IMG/VR virus record: IMGVR_UViG_3300023174_000064
Coordinates: 1-64,000 of that record
Strand: one strand, 5' to 3'
DNA length: 64,000 nt
DNA from: a virus
Made by a program: the position numbers and the translations under genes. How positions within the stretch are numbered: position 1 is the stretch's first letter; each line of letters opens with the position of its first letter. The notes under the pieces are model-generated. The model was given only the letters and a program-made list of their open reading frames with translations, did no database searches and was not told the DNA's origin. Of the stretch, positions 22,406 through 32,245 are shown one piece after another.

Positions 22406-24325
22406 TCAATTATTAGTCAAATCAACCAGTTCACACTTGTCTCCGCTACAAGCGAAGGTTTGTGTTCCAATAGTGGAATCCATCTTTTCCCACTTCTTCA
22501 ATTCACTCCAATCAACATCCTTTGGAGTTGCAGTCAGTAGTTCTTCGTATTGCTCCTTGGTGCAGTCTTGGTATGGAGCCTGACGATAAGAGTGGTCTGA
22601 GTGTGGTAGGAACGAAATACCACTAATCTCATCAAAGTGTTTGTACACCCAAGCACCAACTTCCATCCACTCGTGTTCCTTCACAGTCACGGTGATTGAC
22701 GGCTTGTGTTCGCACCAGTAACGTTGATAAGTCAACCATAACTCTAAATGCTCGATGGCTGTCATATCGTTACGAGTAACTGAACCTACCGCCTTCATTG
22801 GGAACGAGAAAACCATAACGTTCTCAGGCTTCATCACACACGGCTCGTGAGTAAAGCCCTTCTCAATCATCATCTGACACAGAGGATCCTTACGATCTGC
22901 ACGAACAGTGCGGATGTAGTACTCGTTGTGGCGAGCGTGGATACCGGATGCCGCATCAGTAAGTTGAGAAACAGTACCACTTGGCTTGATGCAAGTAATA
23001 GCAGCAGCCGCATTAATGCCTAACTTCTTGGCCCATTCTGCATTAGTCTTAACGGCTGTCTCTTTCAGATTGGCAAGATTAGCCTTTAGACCGTGTGTAT
23101 CACGCATCATCTTGTTGTCCAGAATGCCAGTGAGTGATACACCAAGCAGAGCCTCTTCTTCGCAGTTCTTCTTCCACTCGCTGGATAGGTACGGGAAGTT
23201 GGTTAGTGAGGCTTGCCATGTGCCTAGAATAGACGCCAGACGAACCTTGCGTTGCAGTGACTCCATGGTGTCGGTATCACGAACAATCACTTCTGTCAGA
23301 TTGCAGAACTGACGATCTCGCAGAATAATTTCTGAGCAAGGATTGGTACCGAACTCGTAAGTTGCGTCACGACGATCACCCAGTTTGGCTACCGTCTTTT
23401 GGCAAGCGTCACGATTAAAGATACCACGCTCACCACTCTTGCTCTTGTACAAGGATACCCATTCTTCCATAAAGGTACCAATCTCTGGCTTCTCCTTATA
23501 CACTACACTATTATTCGCAAGTGCTCTTTGAGGATTAGCTTCCCACCATGCTCCAGTCTTAGCATCACGCATCCGTTCATCGGTAAGATTTGAAAGGCTG
23601 ATAAGAGCCGATCTACGGACTCCTCCGACCACCACAATTTCCGCAACCTTGCAGACGAGATCGTGGCATTCGATGGAGGTGAGCTTCCGTCCAGCACTTC
23701 TTCTAAATGTATCCACTGTGAACCTAAACAGATCATCCAGTGGCTTTGGGCCAGACGCACGACCTCCAAAAGTTTTGAGTCGGGCACCAGCAGGGCGTAC
23801 TTTAGATAAGTCCCATCTTGGAATTTGACCACCAATAAGTAGGGAGATAAGCTCTTTGTAAGCCTTAGCCCAACCAGCCTTGCTGTCTTGTACAATGATC
23901 GTCGTGTCTGAGTCAGTAAACTGTTCAGCGACTGTAGGAAGTTTGTCCACATATTGTCTCTCCACGGAGAATCCTACTCCGGTTCCACACATCAGAATAT
24001 AAAGAATTTCATCGAAAGCACGAACACGATTAACAGCAACATACGAGCAGTTATAACCAGCAGTGTTGTCACGATCCAAAGCCTCGCCTGCAGTCATTAG
24101 TGAACGCATTGAAGGCATGATTTCTTGGTTCAGAACTGCTTGACGAAGTTCTTCACGAGTTTCCTTGTCAAGCTTACACTTAGTGCTGTTCTTAAGATGC
24201 TTATCAAAGTAATCAAAGTAACGGTTCACCGTTTCTTCCCAAGTCTCACGACGACCTTCGGTTTCTAGCCAACGACTGTAACGGGAAAGATGAATGAACT
24301 CTTGATAAGCTGTAGGTAAATGCAT
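22406..24325 (-). CDS. nrdJ: Adenosylcobalamin-dependent ribonucleoside-triphosphate reductase (class II)
   Basis: A 639-residue protein of the monomeric RTPR type (Lactobacillus leichmannii-like). It reduces ribonucleotides to deoxyribonucleotides using adenosylcobalamin. Key residues: N328-P-C330-S-E332 (thiyl cysteine with its Asn and Glu partners), the reducible pair C93 (GYNCSY) and C341 (QFCNLTEV), spaced from C330 as in the known enzyme, and the C-terminal shuttle pair C626-x4-C631 (FACSGDKCEL). It is about 100 residues shorter than the bacterial enzyme, mostly at the N-terminus. SD AGGAG. It supplies dNTPs with ThyX and dUTPase in the same operon. It needs host cobalamin, so the host should make or import B12. 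Confidence 0.93.
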   Translation of the reverse strand: MHLPTAYQEFIHLSRYSRWLETEGRRETWEETVNRYFDYFDKHLKNSTKCKLDKETREELRQAVLNQEIMPSMRSLMTAGEALDRDNTAGYNCSYVAVNRVRAFDEILYILMCGTGVGFSVERQYVDKLPTVAEQFTDSDTTIIVQDSKAGWAKAYKELISLLIGGQIPRWDLSKVRPAGARLKTFGGRASGPKPLDDLFRFTVDTFRRSAGRKLTSIECHDLVCKVAEIVVVGGVRRSALISLSNLTDERMRDAKTGAWWEANPQRALANNSVVYKEKPEIGTFMEEWVSLYKSKSGERGIFNRDACQKTVAKLGDRRDATYEFGTNPCSEIILRDRQFCNLTEVIVRDTDTMESLQRKVRLASILGTWQASLTNFPYLSSEWKKNCEEEALLGVSLTGILDNKMMRDTHGLKANLANLKETAVKTNAEWAKKLGINAAAAITCIKPSGTVSQLTDAASGIHARHNEYYIRTVRADRKDPLCQMMIEKGFTHEPCVMKPENVMVFSFPMKAVGSVTRNDMTAIEHLELWLTYQRYWCEHKPSITVTVKEHEWMEVGAWVYKHFDEISGISFLPHSDHSYRQAPYQDCTKEQYEELLTATPKDVDWSELKKWEKMDSTIGTQTFACSGDKCELVDLTNN

Positions 24326-24355
24326 ATTTAATTTTCTCCTGTTTGTTAAGTAAGT

Positions 24356-25048
24356 TTATTTAGCGGTCAGAACTGCCCAAGAATGCGGAAATAACGGTTC
24401 CAGAATTTTTCCAATTGCTGCTGCGTACTGTTGGACCTCCCATTGGGCATGGGTGTCTATTCGTTGTTTAAAGACACGAGCGTACGCTGAGAGCGATCCG
24501 GTCCACCACCACTCGGTGTAGGTACCTTGTGGCAATAAAGCTCGGGCTTGCTCAGGGGCAACCCCTTCTTTTAATAATGTTTTGTATATTTCCACCGAGT
24601 CCAAAGCAATCCTATTATACACCCGATCCAGGTCCTCGACAACTGGATCGTACATAAAATCTGAACTTCCTTGTTTGGCTCCGTCTGTGGGAGCAGAACG
24701 CCAGTCAGGAGTGTAAAATTCTGGTTCTGCCGTTACATACCGACGAGAAACTTCGTTTTCCGTAAATCCCACTTTATGTTTAAAAAGTTGGGTTCTTACA
24801 AAAATTGGAGCTTTGATTCGCAAGGTAATCTGCGGGTGCGCAAATGGCGTCCAGTGGTTGTGCTCGGCCAAATACTTGATGAGTTTTTGGTCTCTCTGTG
24901 ATAACTGACGTGAACCATCCTCTGCTGTTTCCCACTCACTGGTTTTAGCGAATGAGACCCTAGCAGCATTTGCCACCATAAGATCTGAGCCCATATGTTC
25001 GATATATTCAACATGTCCTTTGTCCAGTACATTAATTGTTTGCTTCAT
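24356..25048 (-). CDS. thyX: FAD-dependent thymidylate synthase
   Basis: A 230-residue ThyX (EC 2.1.1.148), which makes dTMP from dUMP with methylene-tetrahydrofolate, NADPH and FAD. The signature appears as K90-H-K92-x7-S101 (QLFKHKVGFTENEVSRRYV). Bacterial enzymes usually have RHR at this place, so both Arg are replaced by Lys, a conservative change that is also seen in some phage proteins. NE-x-S-x-R-Y and the C-terminal nucleotide-binding region (ALLPQGTYTEWWWTGSL) are intact. The start is taken at ATG 25048; upstream in-frame ATGs would overlap the previous gene further and have no Shine-Dalgarno sequence. It overlaps the acidic-protein gene by 17 nt. Confidence 0.9.
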   Translation of the reverse strand: MKQTINVLDKGHVEYIEHMGSDLMVANAARVSFAKTSEWETAEDGSRQLSQRDQKLIKYLAEHNHWTPFAHPQITLRIKAPIFVRTQLFKHKVGFTENEVSRRYVTAEPEFYTPDWRSAPTDGAKQGSSDFMYDPVVEDLDRVYNRIALDSVEIYKTLLKEGVAPEQARALLPQGTYTEWWWTGSLSAYARVFKQRIDTHAQWEVQQYAAAIGKILEPLFPHSWAVLTAK

Positions 25049-25322
25049 AATTATCATCATCAAAATCTAAATCTTCTTCAATGTCGTCTTCATCAACATT
25101 CTTGTCTTCAACCAGTTCGTCAAAATCAATTTCAAAATCTGTTATATCCAAGTCTGTATGATCTTGCGCGTACTTATGTGCCTTCTTATACATGTCTGGA
25201 TCAATTTCTTTCACGTATTCCATAAACATAAAACAGAAAACTATAATTGGATTGTTTGTATCCATTTCAATTTCTTCAAACTCTTCCCCTTCGTCTTCTG
25301 GCTTGTTTACATCTTCTTCCAT
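25032..25322 (-). CDS. Small very acidic protein
   Basis: A 96-residue protein with Asp and Glu dominating the N-terminal 20 residues (MEEDVNKPEDEGEEFEEIEM) and the C-terminal 35. The middle is a helical, more hydrophobic part (PIIVFCFMFMEYVKEI). Acidic proteins of this shape can act as DNA mimics or as binding partners of replication proteins. It lies between the primase and thyX genes and overlaps both, so it is clearly part of the operon. AAGGA lies upstream of the ATG. DNA mimicry is a speculation; there is no recognised family. Confidence 0.6.
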   Translation of the reverse strand: MEEDVNKPEDEGEEFEEIEMDTNNPIIVFCFMFMEYVKEIDPDMYKKAHKYAQDHTDLDITDFEIDFDELVEDKNVDEDDIEEDLDFDDDNYEANN

Positions 25323-26344
25323 TTATTGATCCTTATTTGTGCTTCTAGACCTGACGCAGAGTTACTGTTAATGATATTTAGGATTTCCTTGGCGTCCATA
25401 CCACCCATGATCATATCATTAATATCCTTAAACTTCATACTTTCTGGCCACACACAAACCTTTTTATTTTCTTTCACTAAGCGTTCCATGGTGTGAATAA
25501 CTTGCACGTTTCGTGGTTCATTATCCATCACAAAAATCATGGGACGATCTTTAATATATTTTGGAATATTAAACGCATCACTCATTCCTACAGTTGCAAC
25601 ACAGTTAGGAATGAAAAGAGAATCCAGTGGACCTTCTACAACATATATGGTGCCTAGTGCGTTCACACGATCCAGGCCGTACCAAGACTTGTGTTCTTCT
25701 TCTTTCGGCTTGATGGTGATGTAACGAACCGACTTGCGAGCGTTACGGTCTGTGGACACCTTGATGATGCGACCTTGTGCTCCAACCAGATGACCCTTGT
25801 GGTCTAAAATTGGAATTACTAGACGACTTTCAGCATCTAGTGCTTCTGCCGTTTCTGGATTGATTCGCTTGGCCCAGTCAGCAAAATTTTCCGCATAATA
25901 TAGATGCTTCCACATTGCCTTGGGAATTTGACGTAACTCTACAAATTGACGACACGCATGATTAGGAGGAAGTTCTGCAACCATTGGAAGCTCAATATTG
26001 TACTTCTTCTTGGGTTTATTGGAGAATAACATGTCCTTCTTTTCCTTTTTTGGTGGGTTAGAGAGATTCTTTTCCTTGAACTTTTCTAGACTGTACTCTT
26101 TACATAGGCTTGGAGAAACTTGACTCATAAAGTTGTATAAGTTCAATCCAACACTACAGTTATGGCATTTAAAAAAGAATTCACCTTTCTTCTCAAAGAA
26201 AAAACCACGAGCCTTAACTTTATTCTTTGTAGAATCACCACAGATCGGACAACGACAGTTGGCAAGATTGTCTTTTTTCCAACTGAATCGCTCTAGTTGA
26301 CCAGACATCAGATTAATAAATTTTTTATCAATAAAAATTGTCAT
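25307..26344 (-). CDS. DNA primase with zinc finger and toprim domain
   Basis: A 345-residue primase, which makes RNA primers for lagging-strand synthesis with the helicase encoded next to it. The N-terminal zinc-binding domain has C32-x2-C35 (RCPICGDS) and C60-x2-C63 (FKCHNCS). The toprim core shows the conserved Glu in V235-V-E237-G-P-L-D and the acidic motif V-M-D274-N-E276. It is similar in size and order to T4 gp61 and to truncated DnaG-type phage primases. It overlaps the helicase gene by 4 nt (ATGA). Confidence 0.88.
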   Translation of the reverse strand: MTIFIDKKFINLMSGQLERFSWKKDNLANCRCPICGDSTKNKVKARGFFFEKKGEFFFKCHNCSVGLNLYNFMSQVSPSLCKEYSLEKFKEKNLSNPPKKEKKDMLFSNKPKKKYNIELPMVAELPPNHACRQFVELRQIPKAMWKHLYYAENFADWAKRINPETAEALDAESRLVIPILDHKGHLVGAQGRIIKVSTDRNARKSVRYITIKPKEEEHKSWYGLDRVNALGTIYVVEGPLDSLFIPNCVATVGMSDAFNIPKYIKDRPMIFVMDNEPRNVQVIHTMERLVKENKKVCVWPESMKFKDINDMIMGGMDAKEILNIINSNSASGLEAQIRINKWKKM

Positions 26345-27735
26345 GAGCGATACCTTGAGAAATCCTTCTTACCAAACTTGTTGGTAAACTTTACTTCTTC
26401 TTGTTTTTCCGTTTCTTGTTCTTGGTTTGCGTCTGCAAGTTGTGGTTGTTCCACATCAAACAGCTTCATCTTGGCACGATTGATACCCACAATAAACTTA
26501 CGATTGATTGCGGTATCGTTGTATCGGTTCTTCAACTGCTTCACCATGATCTGATTCATCTCGTCTAGTTTCTCTGTGGAGATCAGGGCAAACATGAAAT
26601 CAGCGGTTGCAGGCAGACCAAATGATTCTGATGTGTCTTCCAAACCAATATCCGTGCTGGCAAATCCGATACGATTAACTTGTGTGGCAGACCAAATTGG
26701 AACACCACGCTCGGTTGCAAGACCACGAAGTTCTTCCGCAATCGCCTTGATGAAGGTGTAAGAGTTTACATTTGCTCCCGGCTTCATTCTGGAAGACGCA
26801 CAAATATTCAGATAATCAATCACAATCATGTCAGGCTTAAACTTCTTCTTCAGATTAAGTTCATCCAGTAGTACACGGAAATGATTTACATTTGCCGTGG
26901 CTGTTGGATACTCCTTGATGATCAATTTACCCTTGGCGTTTTGCTTCAGATTGGCAATCTTCTTGTCGTATGTTTCTTTGGGAAGTTCACGCAGAGAATC
27001 CAAAGTAATATCCAGCAGATTTGCGTCGATACGCTCTGCGATTCGTTCTTCCGCCATTTCACAGGTGATATACAGAACATTCATGCCTTGATTCAGGCAG
27101 TTAGCTGCATGATGACAAAGGAATAGAGACTTACCGACTCCAGTACCTGCCATTACTATATTTAGGGTTTTGGTGGGCGTACCACCGTTTGTAATGGTAT
27201 TAAAGAAGTCTAGATCAAACGGAATACGCTTCTCCGTCTTGTGGTAAAACTCGTATCGTGCTTCTGAATCTTCTAGGTAATCGTGACCGATATTAGTATC
27301 AAAACTAACTGCAAGAGCGTCAGACAAAATACTAGGAATAGCAGTTCGGATTTTGTCTTTGGACTTTCCATCCATGATTTGGATAGATTCCATGATGCCA
27401 TTGTAGAGAGCCTTCTCTTTGCAGAAGTTTTCAGTTTCTGTAACCAGCCAATCAAGATTGTGTTCCTCTGCTGACTTCTTGTTGAAGTCGTTCAACATTT
27501 CAATGCACTGATCATACTCGGTCTGACTAACACCCTTGTGCTTCTCAAGACAGATACTCATGGCATCCTTGGACGGACACGCATTATACCGCATCACAAA
27601 ATCGTGGATGCAAGTATACACCATTTGGACAGGCTTCCGGTGGAAGTACTCCGTCTTAATAAATGGAATAACTTTCTTGTAGAAGTCTTCTCGAAAGAGA
27701 AGAGCTTCCAGAAGCACTAATTCAAATTCTTTCAT
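26341..27735 (-). CDS. Replicative DNA helicase, DnaB/T4 gp41 type
   Basis: A 464-residue hexameric helicase that unwinds the fork and recruits primase. The N-terminal domain (1-150) is helical. The RecA-like core has Walker A G197-T-G-V-G-K202-S, Walker [10 protein letters not shown] and a downstream QVNR segment typical of DnaB motif H4. The C-terminal 40 residues are charged ([14 protein letters not shown]), a likely partner-binding tail. It overlaps the recombinase gene by 4 nt. Length matches T4 gp41 (475). Confidence 0.9.
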   Translation of the reverse strand: MKEFELVLLEALLFREDFYKKVIPFIKTEYFHRKPVQMVYTCIHDFVMRYNACPSKDAMSICLEKHKGVSQTEYDQCIEMLNDFNKKSAEEHNLDWLVTETENFCKEKALYNGIMESIQIMDGKSKDKIRTAIPSILSDALAVSFDTNIGHDYLEDSEARYEFYHKTEKRIPFDLDFFNTITNGGTPTKTLNIVMAGTGVGKSLFLCHHAANCLNQGMNVLYITCEMAEERIAERIDANLLDITLDSLRELPKETYDKKIANLKQNAKGKLIIKEYPTATANVNHFRVLLDELNLKKKFKPDMIVIDYLNICASSRMKPGANVNSYTFIKAIAEELRGLATERGVPIWSATQVNRIGFASTDIGLEDTSESFGLPATADFMFALISTEKLDEMNQIMVKQLKNRYNDTAINRKFIVGINRAKMKLFDVEQPQLADANQEQETEKQEEVKFTNKFGKKDFSRYRS

Positions 27736-28745
27736 TGTCCGTACTTAAATTCCTTGGCTACTGCTTCTTCTAAACGCTTCATGACATCTTCAGTGAAGAA
27801 CTTTTCTGGTTCCTCGTTGATGTTCTTCTCGAACGCCTTCTCACCACCAGGAAGTTCGATACGAGTAGACACCTTCTTGAATATATCATACTTTAGAGCC
27901 AAGTCAAGAAGTCCGTAGTAACGATTTAGACCACTATCGTAGTTTAGTCGAACGTCTACCATTTGGTTTTCCTTGGTGAGACGACTCTTGTACAACTTAC
28001 AGTGAATAATATTACCAACCACCTGACCGTCTGCATCCTTGTCCTTCTTCTTGGACAGGTAAACAATGGTAGAGGCTGCATACTTGAGGCCAGAGCCACC
28101 ACCCATTTCCTTGGTTGGAACATAAGAACCAATAACATCATAGGTGTGATTAGTCATTACTAGTGGAATACCAGCCTTGCCAAGCTTTAGGGTAAGCACA
28201 CGGAAAGTACTCTTGATGACTTGAGAACGAGTCATGTCACGCACTTCCTTGCCTTCAGCCGTATCGTTGATTTCCTTGCTGGTGCTCAACATACCCAGCG
28301 AGTCCAGTACAACCATCAGCGGCTTACGCTTGTCTGATTCTTGTTCCAGATACTTGTCCACAATCTTGATTAACTGATTACGGAACTCTTCAATGGTGGC
28401 AACCGGAAATACTGCCACACGCTTAGGATCAACACCGCGATCAATAAACATGTCGGAGGTTACCGCTTGTTCTGAATCAAAGTACAGCACCATGCCGTCT
28501 TTACGGTCATCCAGAAACTTGCGAACCATACCAAGCGAGAAGTACGTCTTACCAGTAGCAGACTCGCCAGCCAGCGCAATAATCTTGTTGTCCGCAATTC
28601 CACCGTACATGGAACCAGACACAAGCGCATTGAAAGCGTACGAGCCGGTGTCAATAAAGCCACGGACATCGCTGCCTTCAATACCGTCTTCAATCATACC
28701 TGCATACTGATTACCAGATTCTTTAATTAGTTCATTTAGATTCAT
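27732..28745 (-). CDS. uvsX: UvsX/RecA-type recombinase
   Basis: A 337-residue strand-exchange protein for recombination-dependent replication and repair. Walker A is G60-E-S-A-T-G-K66-T. Walker B is [12 protein letters not shown], and the later segment [20 protein letters not shown] corresponds to the DNA-binding loop region of the RecA/UvsX core. The acidic C-terminus ([19 protein letters not shown]) resembles that of UvsX. Length is near T4 UvsX (391), slightly shorter. It overlaps the helicase by 4 nt and the 30-aa gene upstream by 14 nt. Confidence 0.9.
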   Translation of the reverse strand: MNLNELIKESGNQYAGMIEDGIEGSDVRGFIDTGSYAFNALVSGSMYGGIADNKIIALAGESATGKTYFSLGMVRKFLDDRKDGMVLYFDSEQAVTSDMFIDRGVDPKRVAVFPVATIEEFRNQLIKIVDKYLEQESDKRKPLMVVLDSLGMLSTSKEINDTAEGKEVRDMTRSQVIKSTFRVLTLKLGKAGIPLVMTNHTYDVIGSYVPTKEMGGGSGLKYAASTIVYLSKKKDKDADGQVVGNIIHCKLYKSRLTKENQMVDVRLNYDSGLNRYYGLLDLALKYDIFKKVSTRIELPGGEKAFEKNINEEPEKFFTEDVMKRLEEAVAKEFKYGQ

Positions 28746-28824
28746 CGTCTTTGCTCCATTTCTTTTCTAGTCTATCACAAATCACTACTATCGCTGCCAA
28801 AAATATAATTATTACAAGATCCAT
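28732..28824 (-). CDS. 30-aa single-helix membrane protein
   Basis: In the 90-bp gap between the polymerase and uvsX genes, an ATG preceded by a good SD (AAGGA, 7 nt) opens a 30-codon frame: [20 protein letters not shown], then [10 protein letters not shown]. It has one transmembrane helix followed by a charged tail. The frame closes inside the uvsX start region (14-nt overlap), giving the same coupled layout as its neighbours. Function unknown; small membrane peptides are common in T4-like phages. Confidence 0.6.
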   Translation of the reverse strand: MDLVIIIFLAAIVVICDRLEKKWSKDDESK

Positions 28825-28834
28825 ATGTGCGTCC

Positions 28835-31408
28835 TTACACAAAGAAATCCTCTAACGATGGGGTCTTTCTTATGCTCCATTGTAGCACATCTAAAATGGT
28901 TTTCAAGGGATCTTCAAAAGATTTTTCAAATTGTAGGTCACGATCCACGTACTTATCTAGGTGCAGTTCTTTAGGAATTTGCGTTCCAAAAGAAATAACG
29001 TGCTCGTTTCCACTTACGAACGAAAGTGGATTTGGTTCCTTCAAGTAAACAAATTTAATTTTTTCTGCTTCTCCAATTGGACGGTACTTCTTTTCCAATC
29101 CGTTCTCGTACAAGAAGTGATTGAACAATAGCGATCCCTTTACAGCAATCGGAGTAGACTTCTTGTACACGCCAGTCTTGCACGAGTACTTGTCCATTCC
29201 GGAAACAGACCGTGGGAATGCGATATCATCAATTCCGGCTTGATCAAACTGATCACGGAATTGTTCCACAAAATCTTGAACCGCTTTCTCGCCTTGATTC
29301 ATAATCAAACTAATAGCGGTCTTTAGTGCCTTACGCACAATCTGTGGTGTGCTGGATCGGGCTGTTTCAATACCCATGATCTTGAGTTCTGGTTCTTTCA
29401 GTAGAACGCCTTCTTCGCCCATCATCACGTTAAGCATGTATCGTTTCTTTGCAGTCCAGATGCCTTTACTGCAAATACTCTCACGCTTCATTCGCATCTT
29501 TTGTGTGTACGCGTTCATGGTTTTTGCCAATTCCTCGTAGCGTTGTTGGATAAACGGCTCAATCTTATCTTTGCAAAGTTTTTCGAGCGTTTCTGTGATT
29601 TTTGCATCCGGGATATTCTTACCTGCAAAGATTCGTTGAACCACTTTATCCATGCATAGATATACGGAATCTGTATCAGACGCCACAACAAAATCCACGT
29701 CTGTGGTTCCCGCCATCCGATTCAAAAACTTGTTTAACTCTTGTTCAATCCAACGGATAGACAGCTTTCCGGAAACTGTGATGGCTTCTGCACAATCAAT
29801 ATCGTAATACCGGAAGTACTGATTTCCTACCGCACCGAATGCGGAATTCAACTGAATCTTTCGCACAAGTTGAAAGTTGTGGTACTTGGAAATCTGATAC
29901 TCCAACTCTTCTCTCTTGGCAGCAGATGCGGTAGGGTCTAGAGCCTTGAGGGCTCGCTTGGCTTCCAACATCTTTTCCTTGTACATCTTGCGTTCTTCAT
30001 ACATGGTTTCCATAAGTTCAGGCAGGAACCCTTGCTTGTCTCGCTTGAAGTATACACCGTTTGCTGCAATCGCAAGATTTCTTTCTGCGGCAGTTTGTTG
30101 GTGGTCTTGAACACGAAGAAATTGTGTTTGTGCTGTTTCAGAGTGTGGATTCAGTACATGGTCTGGATCCAGTGTATTCCGTTTACCAAGTGGATCTTTC
30201 ATTTCTGGAGAAATGTTGTACTGCATGATAAGATGCGGGTACAGTGAGTCCAAGTCGAACGACACAATCCAGTTGTGCATACCCACTTGCGGGTCTTTCA
30301 CGTATGCACCTTGAAACTGTTCACTCTTCTCTTCCACTTCCGGCTTTAACGGAACTGCAATAAACTTGCTGGCCAGATGATGGTAAATGATACAATCCCA
30401 AGTCTTTACTTGAGAGAACGTGTCTGTGAAATTAACTTTAGCATTATACGCCAGTGCTACCACCAGTTCCAGCAGTTTCAACTTCTTGTCTAGTTTTTGA
30501 ACCAGCGTAACGTCGTGTGAGTTATACTCCATAAACTTTTGAAAGTCTTTGGTGTAGAAATCCTTGATGCTGTCGTGTTCAGAATAATCTAGCTTTTCCT
30601 CGCCCAACTCTACATTGGCAATATGGTTCAGGCTGTACGACTCACGATTAGTGTACGTAAATTTGATGTACAGTTCGTAGTAGTCTAGCGTGGCAACACC
30701 CAGCAGATCAAATACTGTGTGATCCTTGCCTTTACGGTTCACAATCTTTTCTTGAATCTTTCGGATGGGAGACAATCGCTTGGCAGTTTTCTCGTCAAAC
30801 AGTTTCACCACTCGCTTATAGATGTACGGAATATCGAAGAACCTGATGTTCCATCCGGTAATGATGTCTGGATAATGTGTTTCCCAGTACTCAAGGAAAG
30901 CACGCAACATGCTGCGTTCATCACCAAACACGTGGCATTCCACACCGGGCAGATCAAACTGGTGTAGAGCAAACGAAACTCGCTTGCCGTCGTTCTCCAC
31001 CGTGATGGCATTGATGCGCTCGTTGGGATCTTCCAGAGACGGAAACCCGTTTTCTGATTCAGTCTCAATGTCTATGAATCCTACACGAAGATCCTTGTAA
31101 ACATACGGAACTTCTCCTGGATACTGATCTCCAATATACTGAGCAGTCCAGTCTGTGTTACCGTAGATCTTGAAGTTGGCAACCGATGAGTACCGATCAA
31201 TTGCTTCACGGCAATCACTAATATCTCCCGGCTGAAACGCTTCCAGTGGAACACCTTCCAGACTGTGCCATCTGGCTCCCTTCTTCAGAGAAGGAACAAA
31301 CAGTGTTGGTTGAAACTGGGTCTTGTTAACAATCCGCTTACCGTTCTCGTATCCAATCTCAACAACCGTGTTTCCAACCGTGTGAACCGCAGTATAAAAT
31401 TTAGACAT
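28835..31408 (-). CDS. Replicative DNA polymerase, family B (T4 gp43 type)
   Basis: An 857-residue polymerase with proofreading. Exonuclease motifs are intact: Exo I F111-I-D113-I-E115, Exo II GWNIRFFDIPYI, Exo III YNSHDVTLV. Polymerase motifs are A (SFDLDSLYPHLI, about residue 383), B (KIQLNSAFGAVGNQYFRYYD region) and C (ASDTDSVYLC, about residue 576). Length is close to T4 gp43 (898). It is followed by the 30-aa gene and overlaps the MazG-like gene by 8 nt. Confidence 0.95.
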   Translation of the reverse strand: MSKFYTAVHTVGNTVVEIGYENGKRIVNKTQFQPTLFVPSLKKGARWHSLEGVPLEAFQPGDISDCREAIDRYSSVANFKIYGNTDWTAQYIGDQYPGEVPYVYKDLRVGFIDIETESENGFPSLEDPNERINAITVENDGKRVSFALHQFDLPGVECHVFGDERSMLRAFLEYWETHYPDIITGWNIRFFDIPYIYKRVVKLFDEKTAKRLSPIRKIQEKIVNRKGKDHTVFDLLGVATLDYYELYIKFTYTNRESYSLNHIANVELGEEKLDYSEHDSIKDFYTKDFQKFMEYNSHDVTLVQKLDKKLKLLELVVALAYNAKVNFTDTFSQVKTWDCIIYHHLASKFIAVPLKPEVEEKSEQFQGAYVKDPQVGMHNWIVSFDLDSLYPHLIMQYNISPEMKDPLGKRNTLDPDHVLNPHSETAQTQFLRVQDHQQTAAERNLAIAANGVYFKRDKQGFLPELMETMYEERKMYKEKMLEAKRALKALDPTASAAKREELEYQISKYHNFQLVRKIQLNSAFGAVGNQYFRYYDIDCAEAITVSGKLSIRWIEQELNKFLNRMAGTTDVDFVVASDTDSVYLCMDKVVQRIFAGKNIPDAKITETLEKLCKDKIEPFIQQRYEELAKTMNAYTQKMRMKRESICSKGIWTAKKRYMLNVMMGEEGVLLKEPELKIMGIETARSSTPQIVRKALKTAISLIMNQGEKAVQDFVEQFRDQFDQAGIDDIAFPRSVSGMDKYSCKTGVYKKSTPIAVKGSLLFNHFLYENGLEKKYRPIGEAEKIKFVYLKEPNPLSFVSGNEHVISFGTQIPKELHLDKYVDRDLQFEKSFEDPLKTILDVLQWSIRKTPSLEDFFV

Positions 31409-31721
31409 TCTTCTTATCTTTTAAGTAGGAGTGCAGTAGTACCATGTAGTTGATTACATCTACTATTGTATCCTCAAAAGACTCGTTGGCAACCTCTAAC
31501 TTACCCGATTCCATGAATGAAGACAGGCGGCTCATCTTGTCGGTTATACGAACCAGAAACCCTACTTCGGTTGGGCAAATACCCATAGACTGAACCCGAG
31601 TAAAGTTGGCAAACGGCTCTACACCGTTTCGGCCTGCGTAGTCTGCGTTCTTCTTTTTCATCAGTTCACGTGCCATATTGCATAACATTTCGTGATTACG
31701 AATAAGGTCATCTCGTGTCAT
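31401..31721 (-). CDS. MazG-like / nucleotide-modification-associated (DUF1599-like) protein
   Basis: A 106-residue all-helical protein. The pattern RELMKKKNADYAGRNGVEPF, then RITDKMSRLSSFME, then E-S-F-E-D-T-I-V-D-V-I-N-Y is that of small all-alpha NTP-pyrophosphohydrolase-like proteins: Glu/Asp residues on successive helices bind metal and a KN-x-DY start is typical. DUF1599 (nucleotide-modification-associated domain 1) is the nearest named relative I can recall. It probably acts on dNTPs or related nucleotides and sits between dUTPase and polymerase, which fits a pool-control role. It overlaps both neighbours. Confidence 0.65.
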   Translation of the reverse strand: MTRDDLIRNHEMLCNMARELMKKKNADYAGRNGVEPFANFTRVQSMGICPTEVGFLVRITDKMSRLSSFMESGKLEVANESFEDTIVDVINYMVLLHSYLKDKKNV

Positions 31722-32239
31722 TGTGTAACTCCTGTGGAACCAAAACCGCCATTACGATCCGTCTTTTGTGTTGGCCGTTCGGTTGTTTCCATAATATTGT
31801 ATTGTTCGCATCGTACAAGTTCCGCTTGTGCAACACGATCACCGTGATATATGTAGACTGGATCGGTAGAAATATTCAATAACATTATCTTGGATTCTTC
31901 AACATAGTCTGAATCAATAATGCCTTGAGAGTTTGCCATCACCATGCCTTGCTTGAGAGCAAGACCGGAACGAGCGTGGATACGCACTGAATACCCTTCT
32001 GGAATATCAAAAATAATTCCGGTAGGAATCAGTAGTCTCTGGCCGGGATCAATTTTAATGTACCGAGACCCTTCGGTGGTTTCTAGAATGGGCGGCTTGC
32101 ATTCTTTATTGTTTGCACAGAATCCCTTAACTTCGTATAGCGGTTGACCCAGATAAGCACGAACATCAAAACATGCAGCTTGAACTGTTGCGTGTTTTGG
32201 AATATGTACGTCTGGGTATAATTTATAGACTTTCAACAT
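31718..32239 (-). CDS. dut: dUTP diphosphatase (trimeric dUTPase)
   Basis: A 173-residue dUTPase, which hydrolyses dUTP to dUMP, keeping uracil out of DNA and feeding ThyX. All five motifs are visible: motif 1 A21-A-C-F-D-V-R-A, motif 2 R-I-H-A-R-S-G-L-A (87-95), motif 3 G-I-I-D-S-D-Y (106-112), motif 4 G-D-R-V-A-Q (133-138) and motif 5 R162-N-G-G-F-G-S-T-G. An insertion of about 20 residues follows motif 1. Three ATG codons stand in a row here; the third (32239) is placed exactly 6 nt after a -10 box, so the message is probably leaderless. It is the promoter-proximal gene of the replication operon. Confidence 0.9.
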   Translation of the reverse strand: MLKVYKLYPDVHIPKHATVQAACFDVRAYLGQPLYEVKGFCANNKECKPPILETTEGSRYIKIDPGQRLLIPTGIIFDIPEGYSVRIHARSGLALKQGMVMANSQGIIDSDYVEESKIMLLNISTDPVYIYHGDRVAQAELVRCEQYNIMETTERPTQKTDRNGGFGSTGVTQ

Positions 32240-32245
32240 CATCAT

